From assembly GCA_900552005.1 (NCBI GenBank), contig URXU01000016.1, forward strand, positions 1 through 18,044: a stretch of 18,044 nt of DNA. Direction: 5' to 3'. A model generated the notes under the pieces. It ran no database searches and was not told the DNA's origin. It worked only from the letters and a program-made list of their open reading frames with translations. The position numbers and the translations under genes are program-made. Positions 1 through 6,152 of this stretch are shown in pieces. Positions within the stretch are counted from its first letter, which is position 1. Every line of letters begins with the position of its first letter. Source of the stretch: an uncultured Phascolarctobacterium sp. (GTDB taxonomy: Bacteria > Bacillota > Negativicutes > Acidaminococcales > Acidaminococcaceae).

Positions 1-168
1 GTATTAGCACCCCTTTCGGGATGTTGTCCCCATCTAAAGGGCAGGTTGCCTACGCGTTACTCACCCGTTCGCCACTAAGAATTTACCGAAATAAATTCTC
101 CGTTCGACTTGCATGTGTTAGGCATGCCGCCAGCGTTCGTCCTGAGCCAGGATCAAACTCTCCAATAA
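1..168 (-). rRNA. rrs: 16S ribosomal RNA, 5' end (partial)
   Basis: Read on the minus strand, 151-161 begins the universal AGAGTTTGATC sequence, followed by the CTGGCTCAGGACGAACGCTGG block and then GCATGCAAGTCGAACG. The mature 5' end is placed near 168 by counting back to E. coli position 1. The rest of the gene lies beyond the left edge. The V1 region (about 70-110, read in reverse) has a short stem-loop with the GAGAAT/ATTCT pairing that I associate with Phascolarctobacterium-type 16S. The taxonomic reading is from memory and needs a database comparison; the identity as 16S is certain. Confidence 0.97.
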
Positions 169-311
169 AGTTTTATTGAAGAACCGATTGGCTCTTATTA
201 TTTAAAGAAATTAATTGACTTGGTCAAGCTTGCGCTCGACCCGCACATTCGCTTTGTTTAGGTTGATGTTCAGTTTTCAAGGTTCCGCCGCCGTATCTCG
301 GCGACTTGTAT

Positions 312-340
312 ATAATACCATCCCCCAACCATTATGTCAA
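312..340 (-). promoter_or_regulatory. rRNA operon promoter
   Basis: On the minus strand there is a perfect -35 TTGACA (335-340), a 17-bp spacer and a -10 TATTAT (312-317). The transcript would begin near 305 and run through a ~135-nt leader into the 16S gene. That leader contains CCTTGAAAACTGAACA, a sequence often seen in Firmicutes rRNA leaders and resembling the boxA antitermination region. The stretch just upstream (341-385) is strongly T-rich on the plus strand (A-rich on the transcribed sense), consistent with an UP-like element. Confidence 0.88.
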
Positions 341-582
341 CACCTTTTTTCATCTTTTTTTGCTTTTTTTGTATCTTTTTCTCTGATACACCTGGTATAG
401 TGGTTTTAGAGAGTACTGTTATGCCTGTCTTTACGGCGTTATAAATTTAGTAAAAAATTATAGTATTTTTTGCTGAAAATTGCTGTATTCTGCCTGTTTT
501 TTCCTAAAAAAACACCTAAAAACAGAAAAACTTTTAAAAAAATTTTAGTCAAAAGATTTGGATTTTATCGCTGTTTTTTATC
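341..582 (-). other. AT-rich region upstream of the rRNA promoter, no gene
   Basis: This stretch holds no credible coding sequence. It is very AT-rich with several A/T tracts. A perfect TATAAT on the minus strand (457-462) could be a second, upstream rRNA promoter, but I see no good -35 at the right distance. The remainder is probably spacer after the scfB terminator plus upstream promoter sequence. Confidence 0.4.
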
Positions 583-621
583 TAAATAAAACAAAAACCG
601 GCACGCAAAAACGTGCCGGTT
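583..621 (-). terminator. Intrinsic terminator of scfB
   Basis: A 10-bp GC-rich stem (596-605 pairs with 612-621; core CCGGCACG/CGTGCCGG) has a 6-nt loop and, on the minus strand, is followed by TTTTTGTTTT. It sits 23 nt beyond the scfB stop and isolates the scf genes from the co-directional rRNA promoter. Confidence 0.9.
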
Positions 622-643
622 GTACAAAAACAGCCGTAAAAGC

Positions 644-2041
644 TTATTTTTCGTAGGTAAAATTGTTGATATGCGGACGCATATCCTTGCCTTCCTGTGC
701 TTCGGCAGCCAAAAGTGCCTGAATAATGATAGCACATTCCAGACGTTTTTTCTGAAGCTTGCAGCCATATTCATAAGGCTTGCTGATATCACCGTTAATC
801 AGATCAGCATTGGCATGGCAGCCGCCACTGCAGAAGAAACGTGCCCAGCATTTGCTGCATTCTGGTTTAGTCATAACATGGGTATGACGGAATTTCTGTA
901 CCAGGTCATTTTTAACTACACCGGTATCAAGGGTACCCAGCTTATACTGCTCACGGCCAACAAACTGATGGCAGGGATAGATATCTCCCTCAGGAGTAAT
1001 GGCAAAATACTCGTGACCGGCACCGCAGCCAGCCAGACGTTTAGCTACGCAGGGGCCGTTATCCAGCGCCACATTGAAATGGAAGAAATCAAACGGTTCA
1101 CCATTGCGTCGTTTTTCCAGATAAGCGCGTGCCAGTTTATCATATTCTTCAAATAATACAGGCAAATCCTCTTCGGTAAGAACATAAGGCTCATCAATGC
1201 CCACTACCGGCTCTACGGAAATCTCACGACCTACTTTGAGCATATCCAGTACCTCGTCGGCAAAATGACGGCTGAAATGGGTATAGGTACCGCGCAGATA
1301 GTAGTTTTTGCCCTCGCGGCTGTCGATAACCTTTTTAAAGCCACGTACTGCCGCATCATAGCTGCCGGTCTTATTGGGGAACGGACGCATTGCGTCATGA
1401 GTTTCCTTTTTGCCGTCCAGGCTCAGTACCAGCATAACACGGTTATCATTGAGGAATTTAATATTTTCATCGTTCAGCAAAGTGCCGTTAGTAGTAAGGG
1501 TCAGTTTAATATTCTTGCCGGTTTCCTTTTCTCTTTTACGCACATAGTTGACGATATGCTGCACAACCTCGTAATTCATCAGCGGTTCGCCGCCAAAAAG
1601 GTCCAGCTCCAGATTATGACGCTGACGGCTGCCTTTAATAGCGAATTCTACTGCCTTTTCCGCAGTTTCCTTGCTCATCAGCTCACGGCAGCCACCAAAA
1701 TCGCCGGTACCGGCAAAGCAGTAACCGCAGCGCAGGTTGCAGTCGTGGGCAACGTGCAGGCACAGAGATTTCAGAATCGGCGTTTCAGAAAAAGTAGGCG
1801 GGACATCAAAAGCCGGGCTGAACAGCAGGCCTTCTTCCTGCAGTCCGTGCAACTCTTCCAGCGCATCGCGCAGATCTTCTTCACTATAACGGTCTTTTAA
1901 AGCGGCAACTGCTGCTTCATCGTTGCTGCCGTCATAATAATCAAGCAAATCGTAGATAACCTCATCCACAAGATGCACTGCGCCGCTGTTAACGTCCAGC
2001 ACCGCCATATTATCATCTAAACGCATTTTATGTATAAGCAT
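644..2041 (-). CDS. scfB: SCIFF peptide maturase, radical SAM/SPASM protein
   Basis: 465 aa. It is predicted to install a Cys-to-Thr thioether cross-link in the ScfA precursor using S-adenosylmethionine and iron-sulfur clusters, in the cytoplasm. Residues ~1-78 form an N-terminal domain that probably recognises the precursor leader. The radical SAM motif is C101-x3-C105-x2-C108 (CNLRCGYC), and GGEP lies at 150-153. A C-terminal SPASM region carries the auxiliary-cluster cysteines C331, C339, C357, C395, C398, C404, C408 and C427. Length and cysteine spacing fit the SCIFF maturase family. The chosen ATG has an AAAGGTGG ribosome binding site 6 nt upstream. The precursor gene lies 70 nt upstream on the same strand, which is the family's hallmark arrangement. 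Family assignment is strong; the chemistry is inferred from characterised homologues. Confidence 0.93.
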   Translation of the reverse strand: MLIHKMRLDDNMAVLDVNSGAVHLVDEVIYDLLDYYDGSNDEAAVAALKDRYSEEDLRDALEELHGLQEEGLLFSPAFDVPPTFSETPILKSLCLHVAHDCNLRCGYCFAGTGDFGGCRELMSKETAEKAVEFAIKGSRQRHNLELDLFGGEPLMNYEVVQHIVNYVRKREKETGKNIKLTLTTNGTLLNDENIKFLNDNRVMLVLSLDGKKETHDAMRPFPNKTGSYDAAVRGFKKVIDSREGKNYYLRGTYTHFSRHFADEVLDMLKVGREISVEPVVGIDEPYVLTEEDLPVLFEEYDKLARAYLEKRRNGEPFDFFHFNVALDNGPCVAKRLAGCGAGHEYFAITPEGDIYPCHQFVGREQYKLGTLDTGVVKNDLVQKFRHTHVMTKPECSKCWARFFCSGGCHANADLINGDISKPYEYGCKLQKKRLECAIIIQALLAAEAQEGKDMRPHINNFTYEK

Positions 2042-2072
2042 AAGTTTCCACCTTTCGCCCTAAACAGTAAAA

Positions 2073-2097
2073 AGCTCCCTGCAACATACAGGGAGCT
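2073..2097 (-). terminator. Attenuator-like hairpin between scfA and scfB
   Basis: A perfect 9-bp stem (2073-2081 with 2089-2097, AGCTCCCTG/CAGGGAGCT) has a 7-nt loop. On the minus strand it is followed directly by TTTTACTGTTT. It looks like an intrinsic terminator of moderate strength placed after the precursor gene. Partial readthrough would give more precursor than maturase, and the hairpin could also protect the 3' end of the short scfA message. Confidence 0.72.
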
Positions 2098-2111
2098 GCA
2101 ATTACTACAAA

Positions 2112-2261
2112 TTATTTGCTGTGTTCGCAAACTTGGTTGCCAACGGTGCAGGAAGTTTTGCAAGCGGATTGGCAGGAAGCCGGGCATTCGCCGCAGCCGC
2201 CGGTGCGGAGAGTTTTGTTCAGCATAGCTTTATTAACAGTTTTAATATGTTTTCTCATCAT
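2112..2261 (-). CDS. scfA: SCIFF precursor peptide (six cysteines in forty-five)
   Basis: 49 aa, encoded immediately upstream of its maturase. Read from the minus strand, it starts MMRKHIKTVNKAML and continues with a core holding six cysteines: C23, C26, C30, C34, C38 and C45. The core contains SCQSACKTSCTVGNQVC, an almost signature-level match to SCIFF peptides. By analogy with the characterised clostridial peptide, where the donor cysteine and acceptor threonine are five residues apart, the likely cross-link is C34 to T39 (my inference). There are two consecutive ATG codons; GGAGG ends 5 nt before the first and 8 nt before the second, so a 48-aa form starting at 2258 is equally possible. 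A promoter lies at 2296-2324. The biological role of SCIFF products is unknown to me. Confidence 0.95.
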   Translation of the reverse strand: MMRKHIKTVNKAMLNKTLRTGGCGECPASCQSACKTSCTVGNQVCEHSK

Positions 2262-2295
2262 GAATACCTCCAAAATAATTAATATTCTTTGTAAT

Positions 2296-2324
2296 ATTTT
2301 ACCGTTTTTCAGCCTTTATTGCAA
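2296..2324 (-). promoter_or_regulatory. scfA promoter
   Basis: On the minus strand: -35 TTGCAA (2319-2324), 17-bp spacer, -10 TAAAAT (2296-2301). It sits 35 bases upstream of the scfA start. It lies between the end of the toxin gene and scfA, where no terminator is visible, so some readthrough from the toxin-antitoxin unit is possible. Confidence 0.7.
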
Positions 2325-2353
2325 GGGGTTTTTAATTCTGATTCTTATGTAAG

Positions 2354-2629
2354 TTAATATAACCTGCGTTTTAAATCACGGTAATAATTTTCATGCACAC
2401 CTAAAAAAATCAAAGTCAGTGTAGAGGGATCAACCATATAAGCAAGTAAATACTGATGGTCAGCCATCTTAAACTTATGTACAAACACATCATTTAAATC
2501 CTGTTTGTTCTGTGTTCCAATTAAAGGATCTGCCGCTATTTTCTTTATCTGTTCATTTACTATTTTCTTCTGAGGAGGATAAAGCTTTTTATAAGCTTTC
2601 TTAAACATGGGCTTTTGCTCTATATTCAT
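2354..2629 (-). CDS. RelE/ParE-superfamily toxin of a type II toxin-antitoxin pair
   Basis: 91 aa, small and basic. Members of this superfamily are usually mRNA-cleaving (RelE-like) or gyrase-poisoning (ParE-like) toxins held inactive by the partner antitoxin. The N-terminal half is helical and lysine-rich (FKKAYKKLYPPQKKIVNEQ). The C-terminal half has the alternating hydrophobic strands typical of the fold, followed by a basic end (VHKFKMADHQYLLAY, LIFLGVHENYYRDLKRR). A longer frame to 2677 exists but would overlap the antitoxin. The ATG at 2629 has GAGGAG 7 nt upstream and starts 4 nt after the antitoxin stop, so I use it. Which target it attacks cannot be read from sequence. Confidence 0.85.
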   Translation of the reverse strand: MNIEQKPMFKKAYKKLYPPQKKIVNEQIKKIAADPLIGTQNKQDLNDVFVHKFKMADHQYLLAYMVDPSTLTLIFLGVHENYYRDLKRRLY

Positions 2630-2633
2630 TGCT

Positions 2634-2846
2634 CTACTCCTCAAAAGTAAAAGCCTCACTTGGCTGCTCTTTGGCAATCAGCAAATCGCGCACAACATCA
2701 ACAGGTAAATCAGGATTAGCTAAAGCATTTCTGCCTACCTTGGCCCAAAAATTAATCTGCTGTGGTGCAGTACGATATTCCGCCTTACCTTCCTGTGAAG
2801 CTGCATCAAACAATTCTTTATCAATTCTCACACTTACAGTAGACAT
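2634..2846 (-). CDS. ParD-like antitoxin
   Basis: 70 aa. The N-terminus (STVSVRIDKELFDAA) looks like a ribbon-helix-helix-type DNA-binding segment. The middle (RTAPQQINFWAKVGRNAL) matches what I know of the ParD_like antitoxin family. The acidic C-terminus (SEAFTFEE) probably folds onto the toxin. I place the start at the ATG at 2846, with AGGTG 7 nt upstream. A GTG at 2855 in the same frame overlaps that ribosome binding site and is less likely. It is the first gene of the pair, with the toxin 4 nt downstream. The palindrome in its promoter fits self-repression by the antitoxin or the complex. Confidence 0.85.
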   Translation of the reverse strand: MSTVSVRIDKELFDAASQEGKAEYRTAPQQINFWAKVGRNALANPDLPVDVVRDLLIAKEQPSEAFTFEE

Positions 2847-2874
2847 AATACTCACCTCACTTCTCTTTAAGATA

Positions 2875-2903
2875 AGTATAATATCTGTGGTAATTTACCA
2901 CAA
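2875..2903 (-). promoter_or_regulatory. Toxin-antitoxin promoter with palindromic operator
   Basis: On the minus strand: -35 TTGTGG (2898-2903), 17-bp spacer, -10 TATACT (2875-2880). A perfect 17-nt palindrome at 2886-2902 (TGTGGTAA-T-TTACCACA) overlaps the -35 and most of the spacer, as expected for an autoregulatory operator bound by the antitoxin complex. Confidence 0.8.
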
Positions 2904-2926
2904 GCGCTATGCTTATAAAATTACTA

Positions 2927-3256
2927 CTATCCTTTTACAATATTCATCAAAGTGGAAAAATCCTTAACTTGCCCATAAAGTACTTTTCCATTTATAAAAT
3001 AGTGCTTATACTGGTTCCAATAATCTGTTTTAAATAATATTTGTGATTCATAAAACGCACCGTCATTTAATGTCCCTTTAACAATATATGACTGTATCTC
3101 TACAATACGATTTTTTAAATCATCAACCTGCATAGTAATTAAAGAAGCAGCATCAGACTTTTTGCCTAACTCTTGCAACACATAAACAACCAATGCAATA
3201 AGACCTACACCAATAGTAGTGAATTCTTTCAAATTTGCACTTAAAAATTTCATCAT
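2927..3256 (-). CDS. Small membrane-anchored protein of unknown function, downstream of hsdS
   Basis: 109 aa; I do not recognise it. One hydrophobic segment lies near residues 14-30 (IGVGLIALVVYVL), followed by an ~80-residue polar part with aromatic-rich stretches (YWNQYKHYF). There is no signal-peptide cleavage motif, so a single-pass membrane protein is likely. The frame extends to a TTG at 3259, but the ATG at 3256 is preferred; AGTAGG overlapping the hsdS stop serves as a weak ribosome binding site. It begins 8 nt after hsdS, so it is probably translated from the restriction-modification message. It is AT-rich like the hsdS target-recognition segments. It could be an accessory of the defence operon or just a passenger. 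Confidence 0.6.
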   Translation of the reverse strand: MMKFLSANLKEFTTIGVGLIALVVYVLQELGKKSDAASLITMQVDDLKNRIVEIQSYIVKGTLNDGAFYESQILFKTDYWNQYKHYFINGKVLYGQVKDFSTLMNIVKG

Positions 3257-3264
3257 CAATTTAC

Positions 3265-4674
3265 CTACTTTTTCAACCTCTCACACAACAATAACAATTC
3301 TTCAATTTTAGCAACAATACGCTTTTGCTCTCCTAATGGTGGGAGTGGTATAAGTACCTTATTTATATTAGATACAGCAAGTCCAGGTTGTGCAGTAGCA
3401 GTGGCGTACTGATTTAAATTTAATGCTTGTAGAAAATATCTATTCCAAACATAGTTAGTTAACCCAAAATGATTAACCACAACAGCATGTTCAGTAGCAT
3501 AAAATAATCCTAAAGCCACATTTATATTTCCACATAAAGCACCTTGTCTACCAATTAGAGCAAAATTACCATTAGTATTAAATTTAGAAACATAACCTCT
3601 CAATCCATTACCACCATAACACGGATATATCTTTTCAGAATTTTGATTGTCAGATATTTCTATTGCGCTTATATTTTTTCCTGCTTGCAAACTAAATATC
3701 TCCCCCAACCGTACCCATTTCCAGCTTTCGGGAATGTCAAAGGGAATTTCCTCTGCCGTTATTTCCGGCAGGGATTTTTCTTTTTTGATTTTCTTTTCCG
3801 CTATCAGTTTTTGCTTTTCTGCCTGTATTTTTTTATACAGTTCTTCTGCCGTGCCTTCTTCCGAACGCTGCTCTACCAGCTTACCCTGCACTGCATATTG
3901 CAGGATGGATTTTTGCATATCATCGGGAAAGCGTTTATTAAACTCTTCCAGCTTGCTCCATGCTTTTTCATAACGGTCAATTTGCGGCAGCAGTGCTTCA
4001 ATTTTGGCAACAATGCGTTTTTGTTCTTCTAAGGGAGGGAGTGGAAAAACAGTTTTAATAATTTTTTCTTTTGAAATATTTGGTTGTGCTCCGCCTTCCC
4101 CTTTTTTAATAAAATGCTTTCTTGATGCCATCAAAAAATAAAACAAATATTTATTATATATACCATTATGTATATTGCAAGCACAACAAGCTTGATTAGT
4201 TGTAGCTTCTATTCCTAATATACCTAATTTACCAATGGTTGCACCATACATGGCCATTAAAACCGAACCTATCGGATTCAATTTTACAGAAGTCTTTTCT
4301 AATGCCAGTTCTGTAATAAACTCTGGTACTTTTAATATAATTCCATCATTTAAATCTCCTGTTTTTAGCCATGGTATATCTCCACCATAATAATCTGGAT
4401 TTGTTCTTGATGGCGTTGCTCCAGAACCCCAAATACCTATCTCTCCCAGCCGTACCCATTTCCAACTCTCGGGAATGTCAAAGGGAATTTCCTCTGCCGT
4501 TATTTCCGGCAGGGGTTTTTCTTTTTTAATTTTCTTTTCTGCTGTCAGCTTCTGTTTTTCTGCCTGTATTTTTTTATACAGCTCTTCTGCCGTGCCTTCT
4601 TCTGCGCGCTGCTCTACCAGCTTGCCCTGCACGGCCAGCTGCAAAATACTGTTTTTCAGTTCCTGCGGCGTCAT
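3265..4674 (-). CDS. hsdS: Type I restriction-modification specificity subunit
   Basis: 469 aa. It reads the bipartite DNA target for the HsdM methyltransferase and HsdR translocase/nuclease. The architecture is conserved block (7-79), target-recognition domain 1 (~80-210), central spacer with PLPPLEEQKRIVAKIE (211-226), second copy of the conserved block (254-326), target-recognition domain 2 (~327-441) and closing PLPPLGEQKRIVAKIE (443-458). The two blocks are identical at 67 of 73 residues. Both recognition domains are visibly AT-richer than hsdM and hsdR, which suggests exchange by recombination. The start overlaps the hsdM stop by one base (TAATG), so translation is coupled. The recognised sequence cannot be deduced from this. 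Length is in the normal range for two-domain S subunits. Confidence 0.95.
   Translation of the reverse strand: MTPQELKNSILQLAVQGKLVEQRAEEGTAEELYKKIQAEKQKLTAEKKIKKEKPLPEITAEEIPFDIPESWKWVRLGEIGIWGSGATPSRTNPDYYGGDIPWLKTGDLNDGIILKVPEFITELALEKTSVKLNPIGSVLMAMYGATIGKLGILGIEATTNQACCACNIHNGIYNKYLFYFLMASRKHFIKKGEGGAQPNISKEKIIKTVFPLPPLEEQKRIVAKIEALLPQIDRYEKAWSKLEEFNKRFPDDMQKSILQYAVQGKLVEQRSEEGTAEELYKKIQAEKQKLIAEKKIKKEKSLPEITAEEIPFDIPESWKWVRLGEIFSLQAGKNISAIEISDNQNSEKIYPCYGGNGLRGYVSKFNTNGNFALIGRQGALCGNINVALGLFYATEHAVVVNHFGLTNYVWNRYFLQALNLNQYATATAQPGLAVSNINKVLIPLPPLGEQKRIVAKIEELLLLCERLKK
3697..3915 (-). repeat. hsdS internal direct repeat, copy 2
   Basis: This encodes HsdS residues 254-326 and is a near-identical direct repeat of 4438-4656, displaced by 741 bp. 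The encoded peptides differ at only 6 of 73 positions. A shorter second pair encoding the LPPLxEQKRIVAKIE helix ends lies at 3292-3348 and 3988-4044. Confidence 0.9.
4438..4656 (-). repeat. hsdS internal direct repeat, copy 1
   Basis: This encodes HsdS residues 7-79 and pairs with the copy at 3697-3915. It contains the EQR-EEGTAEELYKKIQ and DIPESWKWVRLGEI segments. Such identity between copies would allow homologous recombination that swaps or deletes a recognition domain. Confidence 0.9.
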
Positions 4675-6149
4675 TATTTGTTACCCCCCAGGATAGCGGT
4701 AATATCTGCCAGTACTTTGTCAATTTCCGCGTTTAAGGACGCACGCTGCTCTTCGTAGCGCTGAATTAAATCCATGGGCGCCAATATTTCTTCTTCCTCG
4801 TGCGGATAACCACATAAATCAAGGTTAAAGCCTTTCTCCTGCGCCAGTTCTTCTGCCGTATATTTTTTTGCCTTGTCAAAGCCGTCGATATTTATTTCCT
4901 GCCTGTTATTCCACCACTGGATAACGGGCTCAAAATGCTCCAGCTTCATGGGCCTGGTTTTGGAAAAATGCTTGTAGCCTTCGGGCATATCCAGGCGGTA
5001 AAACCAGGTTTCTTTGGTTGCGCCGTCATTGTTAAAGAATAAAATATTAGTAGTGATAGAGGTATAGGGCGCAAAAACGCTGCCCGGCATACGGATAACA
5101 GTATGCAGGTTAAATTCACTGAGCAGTTTTTTCTTGATATTTACTTTGGCATTATCGGTGCCGAATAAGAAGCCGTCGGGCAATATAACGGCCGCTCTGC
5201 CGTCAGTCTTTAAACGGTACATAATTACAGACATGAATAAATCTGCTGTTTCGCTGCTGGCAAGGTCGGCAGGAAAATGACTTTTTACATCATTTTTCTC
5301 GTTGCCGCCATAGGGCGGATTCATCAGCACTACGTCAAATTTGTCATCTTCCGTATAATTTAATACGTCATTAAGGAGTGTATTGGCGTGATAAATCTGC
5401 GGCAGCTCAATATCATGCAGCAGCATATTGGTAATGCACAGCATATAAGGAAATTGTTTTTTCTCAATACCATAAATGGACTGACCGTATTTTTGTACAT
5501 CATCGGCATTTTTAATCTGCGGCTGCAGTTCTTTGAGCCAGCTGGTCAAAAAGCCGCCCGTACCGCAGGCAAAGTCTGCCATTTTCTCGCCAATACGAGG
5601 CTTAATCATTTTCGCCATAAAGTCCGTTACGGCACGGGGCGTATAAAACTCGCCGGAGGAACCAGCACTTTGCAGCTCTTTTAAAATTGCTTCATAAATC
5701 TCGCCAAAAGCATGGCTTTCTTCATAGCTGGACAGGTCAAGCTCATCAATGATGTTGATTACCTGCCGCAGCAGCACGCCGTCTTTCATATAGTTGTTGG
5801 CATCGGCAAAGGTGGTCTGCACGATAGCTTTTTTAACAGGCGTGTCGCTGTTTATGGGCAGGGTTTTCAGCGTGGGAAATAAGGTATTGTTGACAAAATT
5901 CAGCAGTGCGTCGCCCGTCATAGCCTTACCGCTTTTATCATCTTTAGCCCAGTTTTCCCAGCGGCAGTTTTCCGGGATGATGGAAGTATAATCGTCGTCA
6001 TCCATTTCCCAGTCCTGTTCCTTGCTGTCATATACTTTTAAAAATAACATCCATACAATCTGTTCAATGCGCTGCGCATCGCCGTTAACGCCGGCATCGT
6101 TGCGCATAATATCTCTTATTCGTTTGACAAAACCTGTCAGGTTGCTCAT
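4674..6149 (-). CDS. hsdM: Type I restriction-modification methyltransferase subunit (N6-adenine)
   Basis: 491 aa. It methylates adenine in the target chosen by HsdS and is part of the HsdM2S and HsdR2M2S complexes. An N-terminal helical domain (~1-140) begins TGFVKRIRDIMR. It is followed by GEFYTPR (166-172), the SAM-binding motif I DFACGTGG (192-199) and the catalytic motif IV NPPY (277-280). All key residues are intact. The start lies 3 nt after the hsdR stop. GGTAGG, at the end of hsdR, serves as the ribosome binding site. The stop shares a base with the hsdS start. Length is normal for the family. Confidence 0.97.
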   Translation of the reverse strand: MSNLTGFVKRIRDIMRNDAGVNGDAQRIEQIVWMLFLKVYDSKEQDWEMDDDDYTSIIPENCRWENWAKDDKSGKAMTGDALLNFVNNTLFPTLKTLPINSDTPVKKAIVQTTFADANNYMKDGVLLRQVINIIDELDLSSYEESHAFGEIYEAILKELQSAGSSGEFYTPRAVTDFMAKMIKPRIGEKMADFACGTGGFLTSWLKELQPQIKNADDVQKYGQSIYGIEKKQFPYMLCITNMLLHDIELPQIYHANTLLNDVLNYTEDDKFDVVLMNPPYGGNEKNDVKSHFPADLASSETADLFMSVIMYRLKTDGRAAVILPDGFLFGTDNAKVNIKKKLLSEFNLHTVIRMPGSVFAPYTSITTNILFFNNDGATKETWFYRLDMPEGYKHFSKTRPMKLEHFEPVIQWWNNRQEINIDGFDKAKKYTAEELAQEKGFNLDLCGYPHEEEEILAPMDLIQRYEEQRASLNAEIDKVLADITAILGGNK

Positions 6150-6152
6150 TTA

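Noticed and set aside
457..462. TATAAT as a second rRNA promoter upstream of the main one
   Set aside because: No acceptable -35 hexamer at 16-18 bp and the region is so AT-rich that a TATAAT by chance is likely; kept only as a remark.
1265..1900. 211-aa plus-strand open frame antisense to the radical SAM maturase gene
   Set aside because: It is a shadow of scfB, has no ribosome binding site or recognisable domain, and the minus-strand frame has full radical SAM/SPASM motifs.
2116..2352. Plus-strand 78-aa frame over the scfA region
   Set aside because: It is antisense to the SCIFF precursor, whose minus-strand frame matches the family and has promoter and GGAGG; the plus frame has neither.
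3697..4656. Repeats as a CRISPR array or insertion-sequence ends
   Set aside because: There are only two copies, long and in-frame inside hsdS, encoding the known conserved regions of S subunits.
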